From Bacteroides sp. OM05-12 (lineage in GTDB: Bacteria > Bacteroidota > Bacteroidia > Bacteroidales > Bacteroidaceae), in the NCBI RefSeq assembly GCF_003438995.1, contig NZ_QSUN01000001.1, forward strand, positions 1 through 64,000: a stretch of 64,000 bases of DNA. The letters are read 5' to 3'. Of the stretch, positions 52,886 through 61,998 are shown piece after piece (positions within the stretch are counted from its first letter, which is position 1; the number at the start of each line of letters is the position of its first letter). Position numbers and translations under genes: made by a program. The notes beneath the pieces were generated by a model, which was given only the letters and a program-made list of their open reading frames with translations, searched no databases and was not told where the DNA came from.

Positions 52886-53041
52886 TTATCTTCCGTTGTA
52901 TTCGTCAGAAACAGTCAGTTTCTTTCTGCCTTTAGCACGACGCGCAGCTAATACACGACGACCATTCGCAGTTGCCATTCTCTCACGGAAACCGTGTTTG
53001 TTTTTTCTCTTTCTGTTAGAGGGTTGAAATGTTCTTTTCAT
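52886..53041 (-). CDS. rpmH: 50S ribosomal protein L34
   Basis: A 51-residue protein reading [20 protein letters not shown], then [20 protein letters not shown]. This is the universal L34 sequence; the C-terminus [11 protein letters not shown] is typical of Bacteroidetes. It lies between the PASTA gene and efp, on the minus strand. TATTTTTG at 53085-53092 (minus) is a likely -7 box. Confidence 0.97.
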   Translation of the reverse strand: MKRTFQPSNRKRKNKHGFRERMATANGRRVLAARRAKGRKKLTVSDEYNGR

Positions 53042-53142
53042 TACTGTATATGTTTTATGTTATTATTTTCACGTAATCGGGCTGCAAAAATAGGGACTTT
53101 TTTTAAATAAACCAAGAGATAAGTCATTTTTAGTCAAAAGAT

Positions 53143-53174
53143 TTTGTGTTTTTTACTGATTTAGATTACTTTTG
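53143..53174 (+). promoter_or_regulatory. efp promoter (TTTG-N20-TACTTTTG)
   Basis: TTTG at 53143-53146 and TACTTTTG at 53167-53174, 20 bases apart, 55 bases before the efp ATG. Confidence 0.75.
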
Positions 53175-53229
53175 TACCCGGAATCGTTTTCAGATAATTC
53201 AATAACATAACAATAAAAGAAGATAAAGT

Positions 53230-53796
53230 ATGATTAATGCACAAGACATCAAAAACGGAACCTGTATCCGTATGGATGGTAAACTCTATTTCTGTGTAGA
53301 ATTCCTTCATGTTAAGCCGGGTAAAGGTAACACTTTTATGCGCACTAAATTAAAAGATGTAGTCAGCGGCTACGTACTTGAACGTCGCTTCAACATTGGT
53401 GAAAAATTGGAAGACGTACGCGTAGAACGTCGTCCTTACCAATATCTATATAAAGAAGGAGAAGATTATATTTTCATGAATCAGGAGACCTTCGACCAGC
53501 ACCCTATCGCACACGATTTGATCAATGGTGTTGATTTCCTTAAAGAAGGAATGGCAGTGGAAGTTGTATCCGACGCTTCTACCGAAACAGTTCTTTATGC
53601 TGACCTTCCTGTAAAAGTACAGATGAAAATCACTTATACAGAACCGGGATTGAAAGGCGATACAGCTACCAATACATTGAAGCCGGCAACTGTGGAATCA
53701 GGTGCAACCGTTCGTGTCCCTTTATTTATCAACGAAGGTGAAACGATTGAAATTGACACTCGTGACGGTTCTTATGTAGGTCGTGTGAAAGTTTAA
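53230..53796 (+). CDS. efp: Elongation factor P
   Basis: A 188-residue EF-P. The KOW-like N-terminal domain has the loop residue region [20 protein letters not shown], then two OB domains, ending [20 protein letters not shown]. The tip residue near 34 is Lys (KPGKGN), the site of post-translational modification in many bacteria. It relieves ribosome stalling at polyproline. A strong terminator follows at 53817. Confidence 0.95.
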   Translation: MINAQDIKNGTCIRMDGKLYFCVEFLHVKPGKGNTFMRTKLKDVVSGYVLERRFNIGEKLEDVRVERRPYQYLYKEGEDYIFMNQETFDQHPIAHDLINGVDFLKEGMAVEVVSDASTETVLYADLPVKVQMKITYTEPGLKGDTATNTLKPATVESGATVRVPLFINEGETIEIDTRDGSYVGRVKV

Positions 53797-53816
53797 CAAA
53801 AACAATATCAAAGATT

Positions 53817-53850
53817 GCCCAATACATGTTTCATGTATTGGGCTTTTTTA
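53817..53850 (+). terminator. efp terminator
   Basis: GCCCAATACATG (53817-53828) pairs with CATGTATTGGGC (53832-53843), followed by six T. Confidence 0.92.
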
Positions 53851-54087
53851 TGAATTTAAAAACCTCCCCATAAAATAATTAGCCAAGCAATACCATTCTA
53901 ACAAGCAAAATAACAAGTAAATTTTAATCATTGAAAACTAGATAGTTACAAATATTGGACATCATTTTACAATATAATGGACACACTATTGACAGTTTAG
54001 CCACAATTAAACATTCATTTATTTTATCTTGCACTAAAGATACCACATATCATACGTGTTCCAATACTTTTTTTAATATATACCATC

Positions 54088-57000
54088 ATGAGAAAAATTT
54101 ACTTATTATTCTTAACTGTTGTGTGTCTTTGTAACACAGTTTTAGCAGAAGAAGGGACATTAATGATAAAAGGTCCCGAAGGTTATCAAGTTATGGCAGT
54201 TTCCCCGAATGGGAAATGGGCATGCGGAGTCTATTATGGCAGCAATTTAGGCTTTGTCTGGGATTTGGAGAACAACGTAATTACCAATCTGGACAAAGGA
54301 GGTCAATCTTTTGCTAATGATGTATCGGATAACGGAATTGTTTGCGGAAGATTCTATGCTGATAAAATAAATGAAAATGGGCTTCCCGGCGTAGCAGGAG
54401 GTTATTGGCAAAATGGAGTATATACAACATTAAAGGACGAGAACGGAGTGCCCATCGCGAATTGTAATGCACAAGCAATTTCCGCCGATGGTCAGTATAT
54501 CGCAGGAGTTATCGTTGAAACGAACGGTAGATATCAACCGGCAATCTGGAAAAACGGAATATTGGAAACACGCTTGGACACAAAAAATCAGCATGGTGGC
54601 GTTTCCGGTATGAGCAACGATGCCAGTATCGTATTCGGATGGTACAACTATGACCCGCACATACAGGGTACACCTCCTAACAGACAACCTTGTTATTGGG
54701 ATACGGAACTACATCCTTTAGGCATTACCGAATCAGATAGGGGCGGATTTCTCAATACACATGCAATAAGCCCGAATAACCGTTATATTGCCGCACATGT
54801 TGGCAATTATGATCAACAATCCGACTATTCAATGCAGGAAGTTGTTTATGACATTGTTAAAAAAGACACAATATATATAAGTATACCTTTCCTTGAGGCT
54901 ACTGACCCGGATGGCGCGCTTTCTTGCAATGACGTATGGGATGACGGTAGTGCTATTATGAGACTGCAAAGTGAAAAAGTGACTGAAGGACTCTATGATG
55001 ACTACATTTATCACACAGACGGTACTTACCAAAAGGTAACGGATTATATAAAGGAAGAGTACAAGTCCTCACTTCCTTCCGGTTTTTATCATGTCGGCTG
55101 GGGGTACTTTTCTGCAGATAAGAAAACATACGTCGGACTATGCATGAAATATTCCAGTTCCAGCGAAAGTGGTCAGATATACTATCCGGTCGTATGGAAA
55201 GCAGGTAAAGAAATAGATACACCAAGCCCTGTAGCATTAACGACTGAAATTCTTCCTTCAACAGTATGTGTTTTATTAAAATGGAAAGAACCTCTTAATA
55301 ATGCAGATAAAGTAACAGGTTATCGTATATACGTAAATAATAAGGTTGCGACTGAAGTTCCTGCCGACCAATTGGAGTATGTCTACACAAACGAGCGTAA
55401 TGAAGCGGAATTGAAGTGTGAAGTAGCAGCTCTGTATGACGCTGAAAAGGTAGAATCTACCGAACGGGTAGAGGCAACTGTTAAACTGCAAGACGCACGC
55501 TATGCTGATCCTCCTGCAAACTTTGTTGCTTATCATGCGAATTATAATGATGTCATTTTAAAATGGGGAGCGTCTATTACCGGTTATGATGTTAGCTTGC
55601 GTCATTATAAGAATGAAAATGCAGTTCCGTTCGGCAGCAGTGAACCTAAGACTTTTATGGCAGGAATCGATTTCAATAAACAGATTATCGGTTGTTATTC
55701 TGATTATTACGAATTAACAGCAGTTGAATTCTTCTTCGGTGATCCTGTGGAAGACATGGATTTATATATCTATTCAAACGGCAAACAAATATGGACGCAG
55801 AAAATTGACCAATCCAAACTGGTATCAGGACGGAGAAATGCCGTTAGACTGACAGAGCCTTTAACTTTACCTAAAGATGGCGATATTAAAATTGCAATAC
55901 GAGTAAATATAACCAGCGGAGCTGCTCCACTCGAATTAGCGGAAGGACCTTCAATAGACGGAGGCGATCTTCTCTCTTTAGATGACGGACAAAACTGGAT
56001 TACAGTAAGAGAATTGACAGGAGGCCTTTATAATTATAATTGGATGATAGGAATGTTGTTGGAATCCAACGGGCGTCAACCGGGAGGGTTCGATCCTGCT
56101 CCGCCGGTATCCCGTTCTCCTATGAGTGCACCTGTATATCAGTATATTGTTTACCGTGACGGTGAAGAAATAGGAAGAGTCGATGCAGAGAATACAACCG
56201 ATGAAAACTTCGAATTTGTGGATGAAAATGTAGCACAAGGTTATCATGACTATGGAGTATCCACTCTTTATTTTTCGAGTAAGATCTCTACTCCTATCAC
56301 CAAACAAGTATATGTAGCCAAGAAAGAATTAGTCAGATGCGCAGCTCCAATTAACATAAAAGCTAACATTGATACGGAAAAGAAAGAGATGGCTCTTTCA
56401 TGGGATTTACCGGAACGTTCGGAAGTATCTTATACGAACTGGACTTATGGAGCAGGGATGTACATTAGTGGAAAATCGGGTTGGATGCAAGCGATAAGAT
56501 TAACGGCCGAAAAACTGAGACCATTTATTGGTTATAAAATAACAAATGTGAAGTTCTATCCGCGTGCCGATGCCGATTTCACAGTTCATGTATTTGAGGA
56601 TGGTGCTCCGGTAAGTTCACAAGATGTAACTAAATATACCCTTAATATGGTAAATGCGGTAAAATTGGATACTCCGGTTGATATTAAATGGGGAAGCGGT
56701 TATTTGATTATAGTTGAAATGACTGACGGACCGATTGGAACACCTATTCTTGGAACGGACAATAGTTATCCCTCGAACGAAGGACGTCTTTATTCAGAAG
56801 ATGGAGAAGGTTTTACCATTGATCAGCAGAGCAAAGGAGGCAATTGGATGATTGGTGTCGATGTAGACAGAATGGATGGCGGATTTATTCCTGATGTAAC
56901 TTACAAGGTGTATATGAACGATGCACTCTTAGAGGATAATATCAACGAGAAAACATATACGACTTCCATCGCCGACAGGTCTGAAAAGAGTGCTAAAATC

Positions 57001-57306
57001 AATGTTTCGGCAATTTACTCAATAGGAGAAAGACGTAGCGAAGATGTCACTGTAAACCTTGATCCTTCTTCTATTGATGTAAATGAATCTGCATCGGTTA
57101 AGATATACCCGAATCCCGCATCTTCTTACATTAAAATAGAAGGTGAAGTTGAAAATGTCTCTATCACAGATGTTTCCGGACAAATCGTTTATCAAATAGA
57201 AAATGAAAACATAATTGATGTGACTCATTTTATACCGGGTATGTATCTATTGAAGAGTGTTATTGACGGAAAGATTTATATTAATAAAATACAAATCGTA
57301 AAATAA
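54088..57306 (+). CDS. Large secreted multidomain protein with T9SS sorting tail
   Basis: A 1072-residue protein with a signal peptide (KIYLLFLTVVCLCNTVLA). Residues ~25-370 contain repeated motifs such as MAVSPNGKWACGVYY, FANDVSDNGIVCGRFY and NAQAISADGQYIAGVI, a beta-propeller-like repeat (HAF-like). Fn3-like units follow, with two similar segments (GSSEPKTFMAGIDFNKQIIG and GAGMYISGKSGWMQA). The last 75 residues (VKIYPNPASSYIKIEGEVEN ... IQIVK) form a type A sorting domain. It is probably a surface-exposed adhesin or substrate-binding protein. It leads a cluster with the Omp28-like and subtilisin genes. Confidence 0.78.
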   Translation: MRKIYLLFLTVVCLCNTVLAEEGTLMIKGPEGYQVMAVSPNGKWACGVYYGSNLGFVWDLENNVITNLDKGGQSFANDVSDNGIVCGRFYADKINENGLPGVAGGYWQNGVYTTLKDENGVPIANCNAQAISADGQYIAGVIVETNGRYQPAIWKNGILETRLDTKNQHGGVSGMSNDASIVFGWYNYDPHIQGTPPNRQPCYWDTELHPLGITESDRGGFLNTHAISPNNRYIAAHVGNYDQQSDYSMQEVVYDIVKKDTIYISIPFLEATDPDGALSCNDVWDDGSAIMRLQSEKVTEGLYDDYIYHTDGTYQKVTDYIKEEYKSSLPSGFYHVGWGYFSADKKTYVGLCMKYSSSSESGQIYYPVVWKAGKEIDTPSPVALTTEILPSTVCVLLKWKEPLNNADKVTGYRIYVNNKVATEVPADQLEYVYTNERNEAELKCEVAALYDAEKVESTERVEATVKLQDARYADPPANFVAYHANYNDVILKWGASITGYDVSLRHYKNENAVPFGSSEPKTFMAGIDFNKQIIGCYSDYYELTAVEFFFGDPVEDMDLYIYSNGKQIWTQKIDQSKLVSGRRNAVRLTEPLTLPKDGDIKIAIRVNITSGAAPLELAEGPSIDGGDLLSLDDGQNWITVRELTGGLYNYNWMIGMLLESNGRQPGGFDPAPPVSRSPMSAPVYQYIVYRDGEEIGRVDAENTTDENFEFVDENVAQGYHDYGVSTLYFSSKISTPITKQVYVAKKELVRCAAPINIKANIDTEKKEMALSWDLPERSEVSYTNWTYGAGMYISGKSGWMQAIRLTAEKLRPFIGYKITNVKFYPRADADFTVHVFEDGAPVSSQDVTKYTLNMVNAVKLDTPVDIKWGSGYLIIVEMTDGPIGTPILGTDNSYPSNEGRLYSEDGEGFTIDQQSKGGNWMIGVDVDRMDGGFIPDVTYKVYMNDALLEDNINEKTYTTSIADRSEKSAKINVSAIYSIGERRSEDVTVNLDPSSIDVNESASVKIYPNPASSYIKIEGEVENVSITDVSGQIVYQIENENIIDVTHFIPGMYLLKSVIDGKIYINKIQIVK

Positions 57307-57332
57307 ATAACCCCAAATCAATCAAATAAAGG

Positions 57333-57366
57333 ACCATCCTCACTAAAAACGGGTGAGGATGGTCTT
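57333..57366 (+). terminator. Hairpin after the 1072-residue gene
   Basis: ACCATCCTCAC (57333-57343) pairs with GTGAGGATGGT (57353-57363). No long T run follows. Confidence 0.6.
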
Positions 57367-57463
57367 ACAAACATTATAATAATATAAAAAATCGGCTAAG
57401 TAACCGGGGAGCAAGGCGAGCCTTAGCTACCCATCCAACAATCCACTCAATTTAAATTTAATT

Positions 57464-59344
57464 ATGAAAAGATTAATACGTTTGTTTTTATGCCTGCAGT
57501 TATTAGTTTTTGCCGCATCTATAAATGCCCAGGTCACAATAGGCTACACTAATGGTGATTTCAACAAAAGAGACGGTATCCGTTGTGGTAGTACCCTAAA
57601 ACAGGGTGTGGCAATAAAACTGTCGAAAGAGAAACTACAATTATTGAAAGGGCGCAAAATTACAGGAATACGTGCTGCCTTCTGTACTAAATATGTAGAA
57701 GATTTAGAGTTCTTTATTACAGAATCTTTAGAAAACGATAAAGCGATTTATAAGCAACCCTCTACAGGGGCAACTACCAATTGGGCTGATTTCAGTTTCA
57801 GCACCCCTTATTCTATCCTAGGAGATAAAGACTTATATATAGGATTCACTTCGAATGTACAAAAAGGATATTCGGCATTATCATTCGACCGTAGCGCCGA
57901 CTCTCAGGGATTGTCATGGATTTATGAAGATGATAAATGGATTGATGCGTATGGTAAGGGATATGGTTCCGCCAATTTACAACTTTTGCTGGACGGGGCG
58001 GATAGTTTTACTGATTTGACTCTGAAAACAATTCAATTAAACGGATTTTATAAAGTCGGTACTCCTTGTATTTATAGCGGTGAAGTCTTTAATTTCGGAA
58101 CAAAAACGATAAACAGTCTCGACATTGTTTGTCAGGTAGGAAATGAAGAGCCGACAACTTTATCGCTCAAAGATTTGAATCTAGAAAGTAATAATACCTA
58201 TGATTTCAATTTACCTGAATATACTTCTCAAAATTCAGGAGATTTGCCTGTAAAAATCTCAATAAACAAGATTAACGGTGAGCAACAAGATGCCGACTTA
58301 ACAGACAACAATAGCGAAATAAACACCTATATTTATCCGGCAACTACGGAGAAACGATTATTACTGGAGAGTTTCACGGGACAGGAGTGCTCAAATTGTC
58401 CTGCCGGACACCGTATTATAGAAAGTGCGACAAAAGGATTGGAAGATGAAATTATTTCAATCGCCCATCACTCCGGTTACCATCCGGATTCCTTCACAAT
58501 GAAAGAGGATTGGGACTATTGCTGGTTTTACAATAACGGTGGCTCCATATACGCACCTGCGGCAATGATTAACCGCATGCAGAATCCGGATATAGGAACT
58601 CCGGGACCTGTATTTTCACTTTCCAACGCTAACAGCATCAATAGCACAATAGCCAAATGCAGGGAAATACAACCTTATGTTTCTGTTGATATTATCAGCG
58701 AGTTTAATAACGACACACGGGAATTGACGGCAAAAGTATATGTATATACTCATGTCGTTCCGGAAAGAGAACAATTTGCATTGAATTTATTCATTGTACA
58801 AGACTCTATTATCGCCCGACAAGTAGGCGGTGGAGACGAGTATATTCACAATCACGTATTTCGCGGGTCACTGACCGGTTATTACGGGTATGAAATAGGA
58901 CTGCAAAAAGGACAAAGGGTCATCAAGGAATTTACTTACGTACTTCCGGATGCCATCATGTCTACCTACGAAGGAGAAGAATCAAGATCTATCCCTACTG
59001 TTCTAAAAGATATGCATTTAGTAGCTTTTGTCAGCGCTTATTCCGATAATGATCCGAACGGATGCTTTATTCTGAATAGTAACACGACAACTTTTGGCGG
59101 AGAGACATCCGGTTCGGGTATTGCCGAAACAAGCGCCGAAGACAATTTCGCCAATGTATATGCTGATGGAAATTTAGTTCATATAGTAGGAAAATACGAT
59201 AAAGCCGATGTATATGATATGGCAGCCCATTTAGTGAAAACGGTTGGAAATAACACAGAATCTTTCGTCTTAAATAGAGGATTCTATGTTATTCGCATCA
59301 TGCAAGAAGGAAAAGTTATTTCCCGTAAATTGATGGTATATTAA
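57464..59344 (+). CDS. Omp28-like secreted protein with T9SS sorting tail
   Basis: A 626-residue paralogue of the 27947 product with the same layout: signal peptide, a beta domain beginning TIGYTNGDFNKRDGIRCGS, an Omp28/thioredoxin-like region with CSNC at Cys309/Cys312 (ECSNCPAGHRIIESA) and HHSGYHPDSF, and a sorting tail (NVYADGNLVHIVGKYD ... KLMVY). The CxxC with its preceding LLESFTG suggests thioredoxin-like redox chemistry outside the cell, or a structural relic. It lies between the 1072-residue gene and the subtilisin. Confidence 0.8.
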   Translation: MKRLIRLFLCLQLLVFAASINAQVTIGYTNGDFNKRDGIRCGSTLKQGVAIKLSKEKLQLLKGRKITGIRAAFCTKYVEDLEFFITESLENDKAIYKQPSTGATTNWADFSFSTPYSILGDKDLYIGFTSNVQKGYSALSFDRSADSQGLSWIYEDDKWIDAYGKGYGSANLQLLLDGADSFTDLTLKTIQLNGFYKVGTPCIYSGEVFNFGTKTINSLDIVCQVGNEEPTTLSLKDLNLESNNTYDFNLPEYTSQNSGDLPVKISINKINGEQQDADLTDNNSEINTYIYPATTEKRLLLESFTGQECSNCPAGHRIIESATKGLEDEIISIAHHSGYHPDSFTMKEDWDYCWFYNNGGSIYAPAAMINRMQNPDIGTPGPVFSLSNANSINSTIAKCREIQPYVSVDIISEFNNDTRELTAKVYVYTHVVPEREQFALNLFIVQDSIIARQVGGGDEYIHNHVFRGSLTGYYGYEIGLQKGQRVIKEFTYVLPDAIMSTYEGEESRSIPTVLKDMHLVAFVSAYSDNDPNGCFILNSNTTTFGGETSGSGIAETSAEDNFANVYADGNLVHIVGKYDKADVYDMAAHLVKTVGNNTESFVLNRGFYVIRIMQEGKVISRKLMVY

Positions 59345-59672
59345 ATAAAAGTGCTTTCACTGTAATCAACTGACATCTAACCGAAAAGGAGCAAAAAGTG
59401 ATAAGGTGAAGACAGAAAGAAGTAATTTCGATTTATGTAAACATAGCATGAAGTTCCTAAAAATAACCTTGATGTTTTTTTCAAACATCAAGGTGTTTAT
59501 AAAAAACATCAGGTTGATTGATTACAAACATACGGTCGATTGAAGACAAACGTACGGTCCTTTATTCACAAACTCCTATCGTTTGTAAACGATCGACCGT
59601 ATGATGCAAAATCGACTATCGATTATCCAAACTATCAATTTAAAACAGTCCCTAAATAAACTAATAATTCTG
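59345..59672. other. Repeat-rich gap before the subtilisin gene
   Basis: It holds repeat locus 3 (59466-59603) and the leader of the next gene; no coding frame other than the subtilisin's own upstream extension. Confidence 0.7.
59466..59603. repeat. AACATCAAGGT and CATACGGTC repeats, locus 3
   Basis: CCTTGATGTT (59468-59477) pairs with AACATCAAGG (59484-59493), then the word AACATC recurs. After that come two (CA)TACGGTC words (59530-59537; 59552-59558), the linker CAAACTCCTATCGTTTG shared with 43225-43240, and CGACCGTATG at 59594-59603, forming a hairpin with the first CATACGGTCG. Confidence 0.78.
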
Positions 59673-61859
59673 ATGAAAAAAATATTATTAATCTACGTAT
59701 CACTTTGTTTATGTATAGGCATATTTGCACAATCGAAATTATCGCCATATACAAAAAAGTACTTATCATTACGAAAGACAGAATGCACCCAGGCATTACA
59801 AGTTAAAGCCACTGAAGAGTATGTACCGGCTTATATTTATTTAAACGAAGGGGCTAAAGTCTCCGCATTGGAAGAATTGGGTGTCAAAGTAAACTTGAAT
59901 ATAAAAAACATTCTTTCTGTGCAACTCCCCACCGGACATATCGAAGATGTGGCCGCTTTGAAAGAGGTTAAATATATACAAGTAGGTACACCGGTACATC
60001 CGATGATGGATAAAGCAAGACCTTCCGCCGGAGTCGATAAAGTACAAAATGGTGTTGACCTGCCAACTCCCTTTTGCGGAAAGGATGTTGTAATAGGTGT
60101 TGTTGATGCCGGATTCCAATATAGTCACCTTAATTTCTATGACCGAAACAGGGAAAAGCTGCGTATTAAACGTGTTTGGGAACAAAATTACACAAAAGGG
60201 ACTCCTCCGGAGGGCTTTACCTATGGAGGGGAATTTAAGAGTACAGAAGAAATACTAAAAGTAGCAGGTGATGTAACGTCCAATTCTCACGGCACACATG
60301 TGGCAGGTATTGCTGCCGGTGCCGATTCACTGGATGGTAATACTTATTATGGAGTTGCCGGAGATGCCGATATCGTATTAGTCAGTATGGGAGAAACAAC
60401 TCCGAATAACGTTAATCTCTCTGATGCCATTGCCTATATCTATAAATATGCGGAATCAGTAAACAAACCATGTGTGATAAATTTAAGTTTGGGCACACAA
60501 GCCGGTCCACATGACGGAACCTCTACTTTTGATTTGGTAACAGACGAACTTCAAGGGAAAGGACGTCTATTGGTCGGGTCAGTAGGAAACTTCGGCAATG
60601 ATAAGTTTCATGCGGCAAAGACTTTTACCTCTTCATCGGACGAACCGATGAAAACATTGATAAAATATAAAAAGAGTCCCTCTACCTCTAACATAGGAGG
60701 AGATTTCGAGGTATGGGGAGAGCCGGGAATGAAGTTTGCACTTGAAGTATTTGTTTATAATACATTTTCGGATACACAAGTGGATTCCACAGAAAGGATA
60801 GAACTCGGAGTGGAAGAAGGTTCGACTTATGAGTATGAGTTTAAAAAGAATGCAACAGGTAGTGTTCTGATAACGACAGAAATCAGTCCTCTGAATAATA
60901 AGCCTCATGCATTAGTATCATTGAAGCTGACCGGTATAAAATTGAATAATAAAATAGGCTTTAACATTATTCCTAAAAGTACCGGAACGGTACACACTTG
61001 GGCAGATGACACCTACATTGAACTGACGTCAGACGATATGGAAGGCTGGACAGACGGCGATAATAATTATTCATTAGCCGAAATCGGAGGTACGGGAAAG
61101 AATATTATTTCAGTGGGTGCTTATGTTACACGGAATACCTATAAGAAAGAAGGTTCGGATACGGAATATACTTTAAACGAAACAATGAATGATATTGCTA
61201 CATTTTCCAGTAGAGGACCTGCTATTGACGGACGCACTAAACCGGAGATTACAGCTCCGGGTACATACATTGCGTCTTCTATTTCTTCATACGACGTGAC
61301 GATATTGTCTCAGAACATTGCAAAGAGCGAAACATGGAACGGTAATACCTATTATTATGCATTCATGCAAGGCACCTCAATGGCAGCACCATTTGTTACC
61401 GGAGTTTTAGCAACATGGTTACAGGCAAACCCGGATTTGTCTCCCAACGACGTCCGGGAGATACTGAAGAAAACAGCCTTGACGGATGAATATACCAATA
61501 TTCTTCCTACGGAAGGTAACGGAACATGGGGATATGGCAAAATTGATGCATGGAAAGGTATTAAAGAGAGTCTGGTATGGTCTTCTGCAGTTGATGCTAT
61601 CCCTGAATCTTTGCCTGAAATGGTTTTATTAGGCAAGAGTGCAGATGATTACCGCATATTATTCGTGAAAGCCAATGCTAATGTTGTTATTTCCGCATAT
61701 AGCATGGATGGATATCAGATCAGCAGGCAAAAAGTCGGTAATGTCAATGTTTCCGAAGAAATCCCTGTAGACCTCAATAATGTTCCTACCGGACTTTATA
61801 TAGTTAAGGTAAAAGGAGACCGGGTGAATAAAAGCTTTAAAGTTTTTGTCCAAAAGTAA
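59673..61859 (+). CDS. Subtilisin-like S8 serine protease with T9SS sorting tail
   Basis: A 728-residue secreted protease from ATG 59673 (MKKILLIYVSLCLCIGIFA signal; an earlier in-frame ATG at 59601 lies in the repeat and is unlikely). The catalytic triad falls at Asp145 (VVDAGFQYSH), His206 (SHGTHVAGIAAG) and Ser569 (GTSMAAPFVTGV). An insert of about 230 residues of beta structure separates His and Ser, and a C-terminal sorting domain (~650-728) ends FKVFVQK. It could process surface proteins of the cluster or nutrients. A convergent AraC-type regulator follows. Confidence 0.9.
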   Translation: MKKILLIYVSLCLCIGIFAQSKLSPYTKKYLSLRKTECTQALQVKATEEYVPAYIYLNEGAKVSALEELGVKVNLNIKNILSVQLPTGHIEDVAALKEVKYIQVGTPVHPMMDKARPSAGVDKVQNGVDLPTPFCGKDVVIGVVDAGFQYSHLNFYDRNREKLRIKRVWEQNYTKGTPPEGFTYGGEFKSTEEILKVAGDVTSNSHGTHVAGIAAGADSLDGNTYYGVAGDADIVLVSMGETTPNNVNLSDAIAYIYKYAESVNKPCVINLSLGTQAGPHDGTSTFDLVTDELQGKGRLLVGSVGNFGNDKFHAAKTFTSSSDEPMKTLIKYKKSPSTSNIGGDFEVWGEPGMKFALEVFVYNTFSDTQVDSTERIELGVEEGSTYEYEFKKNATGSVLITTEISPLNNKPHALVSLKLTGIKLNNKIGFNIIPKSTGTVHTWADDTYIELTSDDMEGWTDGDNNYSLAEIGGTGKNIISVGAYVTRNTYKKEGSDTEYTLNETMNDIATFSSRGPAIDGRTKPEITAPGTYIASSISSYDVTILSQNIAKSETWNGNTYYYAFMQGTSMAAPFVTGVLATWLQANPDLSPNDVREILKKTALTDEYTNILPTEGNGTWGYGKIDAWKGIKESLVWSSAVDAIPESLPEMVLLGKSADDYRILFVKANANVVISAYSMDGYQISRQKVGNVNVSEEIPVDLNNVPTGLYIVKVKGDRVNKSFKVFVQK

Positions 61860-61866
61860 TAGACAA

Positions 61867-61928
61867 AAAGTCAAAGCATCCAAGTTTCCCCGCTTGAGCG
61901 GGGATTAAGGGGTGTGTGATCTTTCTTT
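61867..61928. repeat. 62-bp identical intergenic repeat, copy 2
   Basis: Identical to 45790-45851. Its GGGTGTGTGA (61910-61919) can pair with TCACACACACCC (61951-61962), giving a hairpin between the subtilisin and the regulator. Confidence 0.9.
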
Positions 61929-61998
61929 GATTGTTAAACTGTTAGAAAACTCACACACACCCTAAAAGATAGGAAGTTTAAAGTCGACACCCCCTCAA

